64,000 nucleotides of DNA from Geothrix rubra (GCF_030268065.1 NZ_BSDD01000004.1:248001-312000), one strand, 5' to 3'; shown: positions 9,256 to 19,015, counted from the stretch's first letter. Translations and numbers: made by a program. The notes: a model not told the origin generated them from the sequence alone.

Positions 9256-10226
9256 GGCTCCGCGCGACCTGGGTAGCCGCCCGTCGCGCCTGGGTGCTGA
9301 GCACGGAAACCTACCGCGCCGAAGGCCTGCTCCGCCGCCTGAAGCAGAACCTGCGCTGGGCCCTGATCGCCGCCGCCCGCCCGGTGGAGGCCCTCGGGTG
9401 GTTCACCCGCATGGAATCCCGCGACCTGCAGCCCTTCGCCGAGGCGAACCCGCTCCTGCGTTTCAAGCCCATGCGGGTGTACCTCTCTTCGCGCTGGGGC
9501 CAGTCGCGCCGGACGAAGGTGATGCGGGAGACCTACTCCTTCGTGCTCTGGCGGGGGGGCGCCATCCGCGAGGCCCTGCTCCGTCAGGAGGGCGAGGGCG
9601 CCGTGCTCGCCTGCTTCGACCTGGGCGAGCTGGGGCCGGCGGAGCTCTGCCTGGGCTTCGACAACCGGTTCCGGAAGGAGGGCGAGTTCGCCGTCACCCT
9701 CCGGTGCCCCGAGCAGGGCGGCCGGATCTCCTCCCTCTCCTTCGCCCTGGAGTGGCGCCCGAACGGGCTGGTGATGTACGCCGGCTGCGTCCAGGGGCGC
9801 TCCGAGGGCGAGGGCGGGTTCATGAAGGCCCTGCAGAAGGCCATGCACGGGCTCCGTCCCAAGGCGCTGGTGGTGTTCGCCGCCCAGGAGATCGCCCGGG
9901 GGCTGGGCGCCCGGGAGTTCCTCGGCGCGGGCAACAGCATCCAGGTCCACCGGCGGAAGCACCTGATCCACCTGTCCTGGGTCCACGAGCTGACCTTCGA
10001 CTACGACGCGTTCTGGGAGGAGCTGGGCGGGCGCCCGGCCCTGGACGGATGGTTCTACCTGCCGCGGAAGGCCCGCCGCCGCACCCGCGACGAGATCAAA
10101 CCCAACAAGCGGACGATGTACGCCCGGCGCTATGCCCTGCTCGACGACCTCGCGGCCCAGATCCGGACGGCCCTGGCGCCGGCGCTCCCGCCGGAGGATC
10201 ACGACCCGGGGCCCGCCGCCTCCTGA
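9252..10226 (+). CDS. DUF535 (VirK/YbjX-like) protein
   Basis: 324 residues. The architecture and the motifs ETYSFVLWRGG, CFDLGEL, LSFALEWRPNGLVMYAGCVQG and PKALVVFAAQEIARGLGA match DUF535, the VirK/YbjX family of Proteobacteria linked to envelope stress and peptide resistance. The biochemical role is unknown. The start is fixed by the ATGA overlap with the dehydrogenase. No signal peptide or membrane helix is evident, although the N-terminus is arginine-rich and could bind membrane. Confidence 0.75.
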   Translation: MRLRATWVAARRAWVLSTETYRAEGLLRRLKQNLRWALIAAARPVEALGWFTRMESRDLQPFAEANPLLRFKPMRVYLSSRWGQSRRTKVMRETYSFVLWRGGAIREALLRQEGEGAVLACFDLGELGPAELCLGFDNRFRKEGEFAVTLRCPEQGGRISSLSFALEWRPNGLVMYAGCVQGRSEGEGGFMKALQKAMHGLRPKALVVFAAQEIARGLGAREFLGAGNSIQVHRRKHLIHLSWVHELTFDYDAFWEELGGRPALDGWFYLPRKARRRTRDEIKPNKRTMYARRYALLDDLAAQIRTALAPALPPEDHDPGPAAS

Positions 10227-10266
10227 TCCGGGTACGGCATGATGGAGGTTCGCCGGAACCGCTGCC

Positions 10267-11679
10267 ATGCCTCTGCCCCTCCGATCCAGCCTCGGGATCG
10301 CCCTGCTCGGGGCGGCGGCCCTCTCCCTGGGCGCCCAGAGCCCCATCGGGATGCTGATCTCCGAGCAGTCCCGCACCAACTTCACGGTGCTGGGGGCCGG
10401 GGCCCGGGCCATGGGGCTGGGCGGCGCCTTCATCGCCGTGGCGGACGATGCGACCGCGGTCTCCTTCAACCCCGCCGGACTGGCCCAGCTGCTCCAACCG
10501 GAAGTGAGCTTCGTGGCCCGGGGGACCCAGCGGAACGTGGGCTACCAGGATTTCGCCACCACGGGCCAGGGCCGTTCGCTGACGGTGAGCGACACCCTCA
10601 CCAGCAGCACCCGCTTCGACCCGCTCTTCGCCTCCGCCACCGCGCCCCTCCGGGTGGGCGGACGGAACCTGGTGCTCCAGCTCTCGGTCCAGCGGGCCTT
10701 CGCCCAGAACGAGGACGGCGACCGGACCCTCGACGAGTCCCCGCTCGCGACGGGCTCCGGCGTGCCCACCCACCTCGCCCAGAGCATCAACCAGTCCGGC
10801 CAGATCGACCTCTATTCCTTCGCCGTGGCCTACGAGGTCTCCCAGCGCATCCTGCTGGGGGTGGCCTACAACCAGTGGCGGGGGCGCTGGAGCCTCGATT
10901 CCTCCAGCGTCCAGACCTCGGGGCTCACGACCACCTCCGTGGCCTTCCGGCAGGCCAATGCCCTGGACGGCGGGAACTACAACTTCGGCCTCATCTGGCG
11001 CTGGCCCACCTGGAGCCTGGGACTGGTCCACCAGACCGGCTTCCACGCCGACTACACCTTCAGCACCGACCTGGAGACCAGCCTCCCCCGGGCCCCCGGG
11101 CGGCCGACCTCGGTCGCCACCGGGCTGCACTGGCCCTCCAGCACGGGCGTGGGATTCGCCTTCCGGCCCGCCGACCAGTGGCTGGTCACGTCGGACCTGA
11201 CCCACACGCTGTGGTCCACCACCCGGTACATGTCCGGATCGGCCTACCTGAACGGCCAGAGCTTCTTCGACTTCGACAAGGGCGACCGGACCCCCGATGC
11301 CACCGCGGTCCACCTCGGCGTGGAATACCTGTGGCTCACGGACCGCAACTGGGTCATCCCGCTGCGGGCGGGGCTCAGCCGGGAACCCCAGCCCGTCACG
11401 GACCGCTACACGGGCGAGCAGCGGGTGATGAAGTGGGCCTCCATCGGCAGCGGGTTCAAGCGGGGCCCGCTGAGCCTGGACGTGGCCTACCGCTACGGCT
11501 GGTCGCGGCGCCAGGCCTCGCAGTTCCTGGAGATTGACCAGATCCTCAGCCACACGCCGCCCACCTCCATCGGCACGGAGCGGATCCGGGAGCAGCGGCT
11601 GGACCTCTCCCTCATCTGCCAGTTCGACCGGCAGCCGGTGGAGCGGGCGCTGCGGTACCTCTTCGTCGGGGAGCGGTGA
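10267..11679 (+). CDS. OmpP1/FadL/PorV-like outer membrane protein
   Basis: 470 residues. Signal peptide MPLPLRSSLGIALLGAAALSLGAQ, then the conserved region GAGARAMGLGGAFIAVADDATAVSFNPAGLAQL typical of FadL/PorV/UPF0164 barrels, and many amphipathic strands. These proteins import hydrophobic compounds or, in PorV, serve secretion. The downstream kinase gene overlaps its stop, which suggests a shared envelope function, but this is inference. Confidence 0.82.
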   Translation: MPLPLRSSLGIALLGAAALSLGAQSPIGMLISEQSRTNFTVLGAGARAMGLGGAFIAVADDATAVSFNPAGLAQLLQPEVSFVARGTQRNVGYQDFATTGQGRSLTVSDTLTSSTRFDPLFASATAPLRVGGRNLVLQLSVQRAFAQNEDGDRTLDESPLATGSGVPTHLAQSINQSGQIDLYSFAVAYEVSQRILLGVAYNQWRGRWSLDSSSVQTSGLTTTSVAFRQANALDGGNYNFGLIWRWPTWSLGLVHQTGFHADYTFSTDLETSLPRAPGRPTSVATGLHWPSSTGVGFAFRPADQWLVTSDLTHTLWSTTRYMSGSAYLNGQSFFDFDKGDRTPDATAVHLGVEYLWLTDRNWVIPLRAGLSREPQPVTDRYTGEQRVMKWASIGSGFKRGPLSLDVAYRYGWSRRQASQFLEIDQILSHTPPTSIGTERIREQRLDLSLICQFDRQPVERALRYLFVGER

Positions 11680-13247
11680 TGAAGGCCGGATCGCTGCTGG
11701 GGCTCCTCGTCGGGCCTGCCCTCCTCGCCCAGGCCCAGCCGACCTTCTACGCGGCCTACCAGGACGGCCTGGACGCTGAGCGGCGCGGGGACTGGGCCGC
11801 CGCCAGCGCCGCCTACCACCGCGCGATCGAGCTCCGCCCCGCCTCCGCCGGGCGGGTGGTCATCTACGGCAACAACCTCCTGCTCCACTACTACCCCTAC
11901 ACCCGCCGGGCCCGCTGCGAGCTCGAGCTCGGGCACCGGGATCCGGCGGCCACCCTCCTGGCCCAGGCCGCCGCCAAGGGGGAGCCGGCCCCGGAACGGG
12001 AGGACCTCCTGCGCCGCCTGGCGCAGGCCACGGCCCGTCCGGCCCCGCCCCCGGCCGGGGCCACCGCGCCGGGCCCGGGCCAGGCCCCGCCCCCGGGGCC
12101 CACCCCGGCCACCGAACGCCAGCTCCCCCCTTCCACCCCGTCCCCCGCCCCCGAGGTGCCTGCGGCCCCAGCGCCGGCGCCGCCGCAGGCGGCTCCGCGG
12201 CCGGAGCCGGGACCCGATCCGGCGGCAGACCGCCCCCAGGCCTCCGCGGGGGCCCGCGCGACGCCTGCGCCGGCCCCCGCGGCCCTCGCCCCGGCCGCGG
12301 CGCCTCCCCCCGCGCCGGCTCCTCCGTCCGGCGGCCATCCCTGGCGGAGCGCCCTGCTCCTGGCCGGCGGCGCGGCCCTCCTGGCCGGGGGCGTCTGGGC
12401 CTTCCTGAGGACGCGTCGGCGGGCCCAGGCGCAGGGGTTCCGGGATCCCGACCGCATCGGCCCCTACCGGATCGAACGGCTGCTGGGCCGGGGCGGCTTC
12501 GCCAGCACCTACCTGGCGCGGCACGAGGCCAAGGGCACCCCCGTGGCCCTGAAGGTGCTCCACCCGTACCGGCAGGACGACCCCGAGTTCCTCGGCCGCT
12601 TCCGCCAGGAGGCCCGCCTCGGGTCCCGGCTGGACCACCCCGGCATCGTGCGCCTGCTCGATCCCGGGCCGGAGGAGGGAACACCTTACCTCGCCATGGA
12701 ATACGTCTCCGGCCGGCGGCTGGACCAGGCCCTGCGCGAGGATGGCCCGCCCGCCCTGCCGGACCTGCTGCGCCTTGCGCGGGAGATCGCCGAGGGCATG
12801 GCCTACGCCCACGCCCATGGCGTGGTCCACCGCGACCTCAAGCCCGGCAACATCCTGCTCGCCGGCGACCGCATCAAGATCATGGACTTCGGCATCTCCC
12901 GGGTGGTGGATTCGGAGACCCTCACCACCACGTACGCCTTCCTGGGCACGCCCCTCTACGCCGCCCCTGAGGCCCAGACGAAGACCCAGGTGGGTCCCGC
13001 CGCCGACCGCTATTCCTTCGGCATCCTGCTCTTCGAGCTCCTGGCCGGGCACCCCCCCTTCACCGGCGAGACGCCCTTCGAGATCCTCGACCAGCATCGC
13101 GGCACCGCCCTGCCGGACCTGCGCGCCCTGCGCCCGGACGCGCCGGAACCCCTCGTGGACCTCATCGAGCGGCTCTGCCGGAAGGATCCCGGCCAGCGCC
13201 CCGGGGACGAGGACGTGCTCGCCGTCCTGGCCCGCCTGGCAGGTTGA
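11679..13247 (+). CDS. Transmembrane Ser/Thr protein kinase with N-terminal periplasmic domain
   Basis: 522 residues. Order: signal peptide 1-20; TPR-like helices about 25-115; a very Pro/Ala-rich linker 120-220; one membrane helix about 224-243; Hanks-type kinase 262-522. The kinase has Gly loop GRGGFAS, Lys292, HRDLKPGN (384-391), DFG 403-405 and APE 429-431, so it looks active. The sensor-first order is the reverse of PASTA kinases. ATG 11679 overlaps the previous stop (TGATG); GTG 11676 is an alternative. Confidence 0.88.
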   Translation: MKAGSLLGLLVGPALLAQAQPTFYAAYQDGLDAERRGDWAAASAAYHRAIELRPASAGRVVIYGNNLLLHYYPYTRRARCELELGHRDPAATLLAQAAAKGEPAPEREDLLRRLAQATARPAPPPAGATAPGPGQAPPPGPTPATERQLPPSTPSPAPEVPAAPAPAPPQAAPRPEPGPDPAADRPQASAGARATPAPAPAALAPAAAPPPAPAPPSGGHPWRSALLLAGGAALLAGGVWAFLRTRRRAQAQGFRDPDRIGPYRIERLLGRGGFASTYLARHEAKGTPVALKVLHPYRQDDPEFLGRFRQEARLGSRLDHPGIVRLLDPGPEEGTPYLAMEYVSGRRLDQALREDGPPALPDLLRLAREIAEGMAYAHAHGVVHRDLKPGNILLAGDRIKIMDFGISRVVDSETLTTTYAFLGTPLYAAPEAQTKTQVGPAADRYSFGILLFELLAGHPPFTGETPFEILDQHRGTALPDLRALRPDAPEPLVDLIERLCRKDPGQRPGDEDVLAVLARLAG

Positions 13248-13250
13248 GCC

Positions 13251-13284
13251 GGGACGGCCCGCCCGGAACCGGGCGGGCCGTCCC
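13251..13284. terminator. Bidirectional terminator hairpin
   Basis: Perfect 16-bp stem GGGACGGCCCGCCCGG with an AA loop, between the convergent kinase and DUF4382 lipoprotein genes. Confidence 0.7.
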
Positions 13285-13298
13285 GCACCCCGCGGAGC

Positions 13299-14450
13299 TC
13301 AGAGCCCCAGGTTCACGGTGGTCGTGGCCCCGGCGGTCACGGCGGCGGACTGGACCGTCGAGAGGGACACGGTGGTGGTGCCGTCCGGGTTCAGCGTCGA
13401 CCGCACGGCCTGGACCGAGTACGCCCCGGCCGGGACGTTCGAGAACGCATAGGTCTCCGTCGAGGTGCCCACGGTGACCAGGCCACTGCCCACGATGAAC
13501 GTAAAGGTCCCGGAGGTCGGCGTGGCCAGCGACTGCAGGAGGTTCACCGCATCGCTCTGGGCGCTGGTGGCCACGGGGGTCACGCCGCCGGAGATCGTCC
13601 CGGTGGCCGCGTCGCCGGCGAAGGCCGCGTTGTAGGTGAAGACCGGCGAGGTGCCCGAGAGGGCGAAGGCGTCGCTGGCCTTGGCGTCATAGGCCTTCGG
13701 GGTCGTGCCCACCACCGGCTGGCTCACCACGTAGTAGGTGGCGCCCACGGGCAGGAGGTCCAGGGTGTAGGCCCCGGTGGCATCCGTCACCGTGCTGCGG
13801 ACGACGGCGGCGTGGCCGGATCCGTCCAGGGTCTCGGCGTAGACCATGGCGCCGGGCAGCCCGGCCGCCGTGGCGCCGTCCGTGAGCGTTCCGTGGATGG
13901 AACCCGTCACGGTCTTGTCGAAGGCGCGGATCGTGGGCCGCAGCAGGTACTGGCCGGAGGCCCCGGCCTGCACCACCTGGATGGAGTGGGCCGCGTCGAA
14001 GTCGATCCACACATCCGCCGTGGTGCCGGCCGCCACGTCGAAGCTCACGATGAGCTTGATGCCGGTCTGCATGCCCGAGGGCACGGTGAGGGGCTGGGTG
14101 GTGCCGTCGGCGAGCATCACGGAGTTGCCCGAGCCGAGGATGAGCCGCATCTGGCTGTAGTGGCCCGCGGGCAGCGTCGCGCCGGAGGCCAGGGTCTCGC
14201 TCACGCCGCCCGTGAGGTTCAGCAGGTTGATGGTCTTGTTCGGGGTGCCGAGGGTGATCCAGCCGCTGCCGCTGCCGATCTCCACGGACTGGATGTTGAC
14301 GTTGACCTGCTGGTAACCGCTGATGGGGCCGTCCACCAGATGGACATTCATCGCGCCGGTGCTGCTGGAGCTGGACGAACCGCCGCAGGCCACCAGGAGG
14401 GCCAGCCCCAGCCCCGCCGCGGTGGTGATCATGCCTCGCCAAGTGCGCAT
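13299..14450 (-). CDS. DUF4382 / carboxypeptidase-regulatory-like lipoprotein
   Basis: 383 residues. ATG 14450 has AAGGAGGAG just upstream and gives a lipoprotein signal: hydrophobic core then LLVAC with Cys22, followed by a serine run. Residues about 32-190 match the DUF4382 pattern (MNVHLVDGPISGYQQVNVNIQSV, GHYSQMRLILG). A carboxypeptidase-regulatory/Ig-like region follows (GTLTDGATAAGLPGAMVYAE). Probably an outer-membrane surface lipoprotein; function unknown. An in-frame extension to 14570 is unlikely. Confidence 0.8.
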   Translation of the reverse strand: MRTWRGMITTAAGLGLALLVACGGSSSSSSTGAMNVHLVDGPISGYQQVNVNIQSVEIGSGSGWITLGTPNKTINLLNLTGGVSETLASGATLPAGHYSQMRLILGSGNSVMLADGTTQPLTVPSGMQTGIKLIVSFDVAAGTTADVWIDFDAAHSIQVVQAGASGQYLLRPTIRAFDKTVTGSIHGTLTDGATAAGLPGAMVYAETLDGSGHAAVVRSTVTDATGAYTLDLLPVGATYYVVSQPVVGTTPKAYDAKASDAFALSGTSPVFTYNAAFAGDAATGTISGGVTPVATSAQSDAVNLLQSLATPTSGTFTFIVGSGLVTVGTSTETYAFSNVPAGAYSVQAVRSTLNPDGTTTVSLSTVQSAAVTAGATTTVNLGL

Positions 14451-14610
14451 GCGCTCCTCCTTCAGGATCCGAATACCCGGGCCAAGTGTTGGCCCTGCGG
14501 CCCGGCGCGCCAGCAAATTCGATAAGTCGGCCTGCAATGGGTGTTTGAACAGGCCACCGCCGGCCGCCACCGCCGGAGCCGCGGGCGAGTGTTCACTTTT
14601 TTGTTAGTCC

Positions 14611-15399
14611 TTAAGTTGGAATCCCGATGCGGGCCTCCCCTTCCAGCCGTCCCAGCAGGCGCAGCAGGCCGTCGAGGATGGTCAGGGGATGGGGCGGGCA
14701 GCCGGGAATGAAGAGATCCACCGGCAGTACCGCGGCCGCCCCGCCGAGCTGCTCCTCCTGGCGGAAGTAGGGACCGCCCGCGATGGCGCAGGCGCCCACG
14801 GCGATCACGAGCTTGGGCCCGGGCACGGCCTCGTAGGTCTTGCGCAGGGCCAGTTCCATGTTGCGCGTCACGGGGCCGCAGATGAGCAGGGCGTCCGCGT
14901 GGCGCGGCGACGCCACGACCTGGATCCCGAAGCGTCCCAGGTCCCAGGCGAGGGTGCCCAGCACGTTCACATCCACCTCGCAGCCGTTGCAGCCGCCGGC
15001 GCTCACCACCCGCAGCTTCAGGGAGCGGCCGAAGACCCGCATCAGTTCCGCATCCAGGGCCGCGGCCAGGCGGTACTCCCCGTCCGACGAGGCGACGAGG
15101 TCCCCGCGGGTCCGCGTGGCCAGGCGATGCTCCTGCGTGTAGGAGATCGCGCCCTCGGGACAGGCCTCCACGCAGTCGGGACAGAAGAGGCAGCTCCCCA
15201 GGTCGATGCGGGGGCCCGAGGCCTCGAGGGTGATGGCCTCCGTGGCGCAGGCCTCGGCGCAGGCCCCGCAGCCCTCGGGACAGCGTTCCGGGTGGATGGC
15301 TGGGCGGCCCCGGAAGCGCTCGGGCAGCGGCGGGATCGTCTTCGGATAGGGCAGCGTGCGGTGGCCCTGGCGCCAGCGGGACAGGAGGATGTGCATCAT
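14611..15399 (-). CDS. Ehr complex NuoB-like subunit fused to a 2[4Fe-4S] ferredoxin (HyfH-HyfI-like)
   Basis: 262 residues combining two subunits that are separate in E. coli Hyf. Residues 35-85 form a bacterial ferredoxin (Cys 40/44/47/51 and 70/73/76/80). Residues 128-250 are the NuoB/HycG fold with the proximal-cluster ligands Cys137, Cys140, Cys204 and Cys234. Electrons would pass from the ferredoxin to the N2-like cluster. It is the last gene of the operon; its ATG overlaps the stop of the large subunit (ATGA). All cluster ligands are present, unlike the nickel ligands of its partner. Confidence 0.9.
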   Translation of the reverse strand: MMHILLSRWRQGHRTLPYPKTIPPLPERFRGRPAIHPERCPEGCGACAEACATEAITLEASGPRIDLGSCLFCPDCVEACPEGAISYTQEHRLATRTRGDLVASSDGEYRLAAALDAELMRVFGRSLKLRVVSAGGCNGCEVDVNVLGTLAWDLGRFGIQVVASPRHADALLICGPVTRNMELALRKTYEAVPGPKLVIAVGACAIAGGPYFRQEEQLGGAAAVLPVDLFIPGCPPHPLTILDGLLRLLGRLEGEARIGIPT

Positions 15400-16913
15400 A
15401 GGTCGTGCCCGCAGTAGGAGAGGTTGAAGCTCTTGTTGCACAGCGGGAAGTCCGAGACCTGCTCGCCGCGGAGCGCGAGGGCCAGTCCGAACCAGTTGTG
15501 GAAGGAGGGATCCACCAGCTTGTAGCGGGCGAAGCGGCCGGCGGTGTCCGTGATGCCGAGGTGCAGCACTTCGCCGCGCCACCCTTCCGTGAGGGCCACG
15601 CACAGGCGCTCCGGGGCGAGGGGCGGGAGCGGGTCCGGCTTCGGGTCGCCGGGGGAGCCCGCGAGGTCCTCCAGCGCTGCCGAGAGGAAGGCCGTGCTGG
15701 CGGCCAGCTCCTCCCAGCGGACCCAGGCGCGGGAGTGGACGTTCCCGCTCTGGGCCAGGGCGACCTTCACGGGATGGGCGCCGTAGGGCCCGAATGGATG
15801 GTCCCGCCGCACGTCCCGGTCGATGCCGCAGGCCCGGGCGGCCACGCCCACCAGGCCGATCTCCCGGGCCTGGACCGGATCGAGCCGGCCGGCGGCGTCG
15901 AAGCGGATCATCACGGACGCGGCGCCCCAGAGCAGCTCCACCGCATCCCGGGTCTCCAGCCAGCTCCGCCCCACCCGCGGGAGCATCCGCTCCGCCCGGA
16001 GCGGGTCGAGGTCCTGCCGCAGCCCACCGGGCCGCAGCCAGTCGCGGCCCAGGCGGCTGCCGCAGCCTTCGGCGCTGAGGTTCAGCCAGTCGCCGCGGAT
16101 CCGCCCGCAGAAGGCGGCCGTGGGCAGGAAGCCCACGTCGCCGGAGAGGGCACCCAGGTCGCCCACGTGGTTGGCCATGCGCTCCAGCTCGAGGGCCACG
16201 CCCCGCACCCGGTCCGCGCGGGCCGGCACCTGGACGCCCGACAGCCCCTCGAGCACCCGGCAGTGGGCCCAGGCGTGGGCGATGGTGGTGTCGCCCGCAG
16301 CGGTCTCGGCCATCTTGAACGTGAGAGGGTGGGGTCCGCCCACGAGGGCCCGTTCGATCCCCCGGTGCTGGTACCCGAGGGCGATCTCCAGGTGGAAAAC
16401 CGTCTCTCCGTGGCACTGGAAGCGGAAGTGCCCGGGCTCGATGACGCCCGCGTGGACCGGGCCCACGGCCACCTCATGGACCTCGTCGCCCGCCACCCGG
16501 TAGAAGTCCATCACCGCGGGCGGGAGGTCCGCCGGGCGGTCCCAGGGGTCCGCCGCCCCGTTCCAGGGCCGGTGGCTGCGCACGGGCTTGAACCAGGGGT
16601 GGCCCTCGGGGACGATCCCGAACTGCTCGGCCAGCTCGCGCTCGAAGAGGTGGGCCTGGGGGCAGTCCGGCGTGAGCGAGGGGTACCGGGGCTCGTCGAG
16701 GCGGGTGCGGGCCACGTGGAGGGTCCCCGCGCCATCGTCCGCCAGCACGGCGATGAGCCGCCGGTCCGACTCGGCGCAGAGGCAGGCCAGGCGTCGCCCG
16801 TCCCGCACGCCCTCGAGGACGGCCTCCCGGAAGGCGGCGGGGGGAAGGTCGGGCACCTCCCGCAGAGGCGCAGCCTGGCCGTTGCGGAGGACGAGCAGCG
16901 CGGTCGGGCTCAT
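15396..16913 (-). CDS. Ehr complex large subunit (HycE/NuoCD-like) lacking Ni-site cysteines
   Basis: 505 residues. The N-terminal NuoC-like part is residues 1-115; the NuoD/HycE part begins at VHAGVIEPGHFRFQCHGE (153-170). Hydrogenases carry CxxC after ER in the first nickel loop; here it reads ETAAGDTTIAH (203-213), without cysteine. The second loop, DPCxxC in hydrogenases, is replaced by CNKSFNLSYCGHDL at the very end. The protein therefore cannot form a normal NiFe centre. ATG 16913 overlaps the upstream stop (ATGA). Confidence 0.9.
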   Translation of the reverse strand: MSPTALLVLRNGQAAPLREVPDLPPAAFREAVLEGVRDGRRLACLCAESDRRLIAVLADDGAGTLHVARTRLDEPRYPSLTPDCPQAHLFERELAEQFGIVPEGHPWFKPVRSHRPWNGAADPWDRPADLPPAVMDFYRVAGDEVHEVAVGPVHAGVIEPGHFRFQCHGETVFHLEIALGYQHRGIERALVGGPHPLTFKMAETAAGDTTIAHAWAHCRVLEGLSGVQVPARADRVRGVALELERMANHVGDLGALSGDVGFLPTAAFCGRIRGDWLNLSAEGCGSRLGRDWLRPGGLRQDLDPLRAERMLPRVGRSWLETRDAVELLWGAASVMIRFDAAGRLDPVQAREIGLVGVAARACGIDRDVRRDHPFGPYGAHPVKVALAQSGNVHSRAWVRWEELAASTAFLSAALEDLAGSPGDPKPDPLPPLAPERLCVALTEGWRGEVLHLGITDTAGRFARYKLVDPSFHNWFGLALALRGEQVSDFPLCNKSFNLSYCGHDL

Positions 16914-18373
16914 GGCCGCACCTCCGCGATCCGGACCACAGGACCGTGCCCCGCCACCGTCGCCGCCGCGCCGTCGAGCATGGCCCGCAGGGGGCCGGGC
17001 AGCCACAGGCCCAGCAGCAGCGCCAGGCCCAGGGCCGCGATGAGGGGCGCCGTGGTGGCGGGCGTGTCCCGGTAGGGCGTCCGCACGCGCTGGGGGCTGG
17101 GGGTGCCGAAGACCACCTTCACCACGGTGTCGCTCATGCCCAGGAAGATGCCCGCCAGCAGCAGCAGGAACAGGGCCCCCGCCAGGACGTGGCCGCCCCC
17201 CAGGGCCGCGGCGGCGATGTTGTACTCGCTGATGAAGGGCGCGAAGGGGGGCAGGCCCGTGATGGCCAGGAAGCCCAGGAGGAAGAGGCCCGCCGACACC
17301 GGGGTCCTGCGGATGGCCCCCGTCACGTGGGGCAGCTGCTTGCTCGCGTAGCTGCGGTGGATGTTGCCGGCGGAGAGGAACAGCACGGACTTCACCAGGG
17401 CGTTCGCCGCCAGGTGGTAGAGCGCGAAGCGGGTGGCCCCGCCCCCGATGCCGATGCCGAGGACGAGGATGCCCATGTGCTCCACGCTCGAATAGGCCAG
17501 CAGGCGCTTGAAGTCCGTCTGGCCCACCATGAAGACCAGGGCCCAGGCCATGGAGAGGAGGCCGAAGCCCACCAGGATCTCCCGGGCGAAGACGTCCTCG
17601 CCCGCCGCGGCCATGACGGCATAGATCCGCAGGAGGGCCAGGAAGGCGCAGCTGGTGACGCCGCCCGCCAGCAGGGCCCCCACGATGCCCGGGGTCTCGC
17701 CGTAGGCGTCCGGCTTCCAGGTGTGGAGGGGCGCGAGGCCCATCTTCGTGCCGTAGCCCACCAGGGTGAGCACGAAGCCCGCCCGCAGCCAGGGCCGCGA
17801 GAGACGCCCGGCCTCGGCCATCAGGCGCGGGTACTGGAGCGGCTCTTCCACCCCGCCCATGTGGGCGGCGTAGGCGATGAAGAGCGTCCCCAGGAGCGCC
17901 AGGGCGATGCCCACGGAGCCGAGGACCAGGTACTTCCAGGTGGCCTCCAGGGAGCGGCGGTTGCGGTTGAAGTAGACGAGGGGGGCCGTGACCAGGGTGG
18001 TGGTCTCCATGGCCACCCAGGCCACGCCGGGGTGGCGGGCCTCGGCCAGGAGCGAGGCCAGGCCCAGGAAGCCCAGGAGGCTCACGCAGAAGATCCGGTG
18101 GTCCCGCTCCGGCCGCAGGGCCAGGTACGACGGCGCGTAGAAGGCGCAGATGCAGAAGAGCACGCTGATCACGAGGAGCACCCAGCCGCCCAGGGCGTCC
18201 AGGCCCAGCCAGGCCCCGGCGGGCAGGGACGCCCAGCGCCGGAGGGTCCAGAGCAGGAGCAGGAGGTGCAGGCTCCCCGTCGCCGGCAGAAGCCGGGCCC
18301 GCACCGAAGGCGAATCCACGAGGAAGGCCGCCGCGGCGGCGGCCAGGGGGAGGGCGATGAGGATCCAGGCCAT
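16910..18373 (-). CDS. Ehr complex antiporter-like subunit (HyfF/NuoN type)
   Basis: 487 residues, about 14 membrane helices. Mrp/complex I proton-channel features are present: the Glu in VAMETTTLVTAP and the Lys in TKMGLAPLHTWKPDAYGETPG. It probably moves H+ or Na+ in response to the redox arm. It sits 3 bp after the HyfE-like gene and overlaps the large-subunit start by 4 bases, so expression is tightly coupled. Confidence 0.9.
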   Translation of the reverse strand: MAWILIALPLAAAAAAFLVDSPSVRARLLPATGSLHLLLLLWTLRRWASLPAGAWLGLDALGGWVLLVISVLFCICAFYAPSYLALRPERDHRIFCVSLLGFLGLASLLAEARHPGVAWVAMETTTLVTAPLVYFNRNRRSLEATWKYLVLGSVGIALALLGTLFIAYAAHMGGVEEPLQYPRLMAEAGRLSRPWLRAGFVLTLVGYGTKMGLAPLHTWKPDAYGETPGIVGALLAGGVTSCAFLALLRIYAVMAAAGEDVFAREILVGFGLLSMAWALVFMVGQTDFKRLLAYSSVEHMGILVLGIGIGGGATRFALYHLAANALVKSVLFLSAGNIHRSYASKQLPHVTGAIRRTPVSAGLFLLGFLAITGLPPFAPFISEYNIAAAALGGGHVLAGALFLLLLAGIFLGMSDTVVKVVFGTPSPQRVRTPYRDTPATTAPLIAALGLALLLGLWLPGPLRAMLDGAAATVAGHGPVVRIAEVRP

Positions 18374-18376
18374 CGG

Positions 18377-19012
18377 TCAGTCCTTCAGCTCGGCCAGGTG
18401 CCGGGTGTCCGTGGAATCGAAAGCCGTGCGGATGTGGTTGATGACGATCCCCATCACGAACACCCCCACGAAGAGGTCCAGCAGGATGCCCGTCTCCACC
18501 AGCACCGGCATGTCCTCCACCAGCAGCAGGGCGAAGAGGTAGATGCCGTTCTCCAGCACCAGGTAGCCCACCACCTGCGTGAGGGCCTTCCTCCGGGAGA
18601 CCAGGAGCAGGAAGCCCGTGAAGAGCGTGGCGAGGGCGGCGGGGACGAGGAAGGCGGGCGTGGCCCCAGGCTTCAGCGGGAGGTTGTGGGCCAGGACCAG
18701 ACTCAGGCCTGTGCCCGCGGCGCAGAGCAGGAGGGAGGCCGTGTAGCCGATGAAGGGGTCCACCTCCCGGTGGATCTTCACGTGGCGCAGGGCCCGGCGG
18801 AGGAGGAAGGGGATGAACCAGCCCTTCACCGCGATGGCCGCGGCGGCCATGGCCAGGATGTGGACGTGCCGGCCCAGGCCCATGGCCAGGGGCATGAGGC
18901 CCAGGATGACCCCCTGGGCCACCGCCACCTGGATGGCCTTGTTGATGCGGCTGGTGGCCACCAGGGTGAAGTTGGTGAGCATGACGAGGGCGATGAGGAG
19001 ATCGGGCGACAT
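18377..19012 (-). CDS. Ehr complex NuoK-like membrane subunit (HyfE-like)
   Basis: 211 residues with about six or seven helices. The last 110 residues correspond to NuoK (TQVVGYLVLENGIYLFALLL, with Glu in the helix), and the N-terminal half is the extra HyfE extension. It is likely to connect the antiporter units to the NuoH-like subunit. It is separated by 3 bp from its neighbours on each side. Confidence 0.88.
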   Translation of the reverse strand: MSPDLLIALVMLTNFTLVATSRINKAIQVAVAQGVILGLMPLAMGLGRHVHILAMAAAAIAVKGWFIPFLLRRALRHVKIHREVDPFIGYTASLLLCAAGTGLSLVLAHNLPLKPGATPAFLVPAALATLFTGFLLLVSRRKALTQVVGYLVLENGIYLFALLLVEDMPVLVETGILLDLFVGVFVMGIVINHIRTAFDSTDTRHLAELKD

Positions 19013-19015
19013 GGG

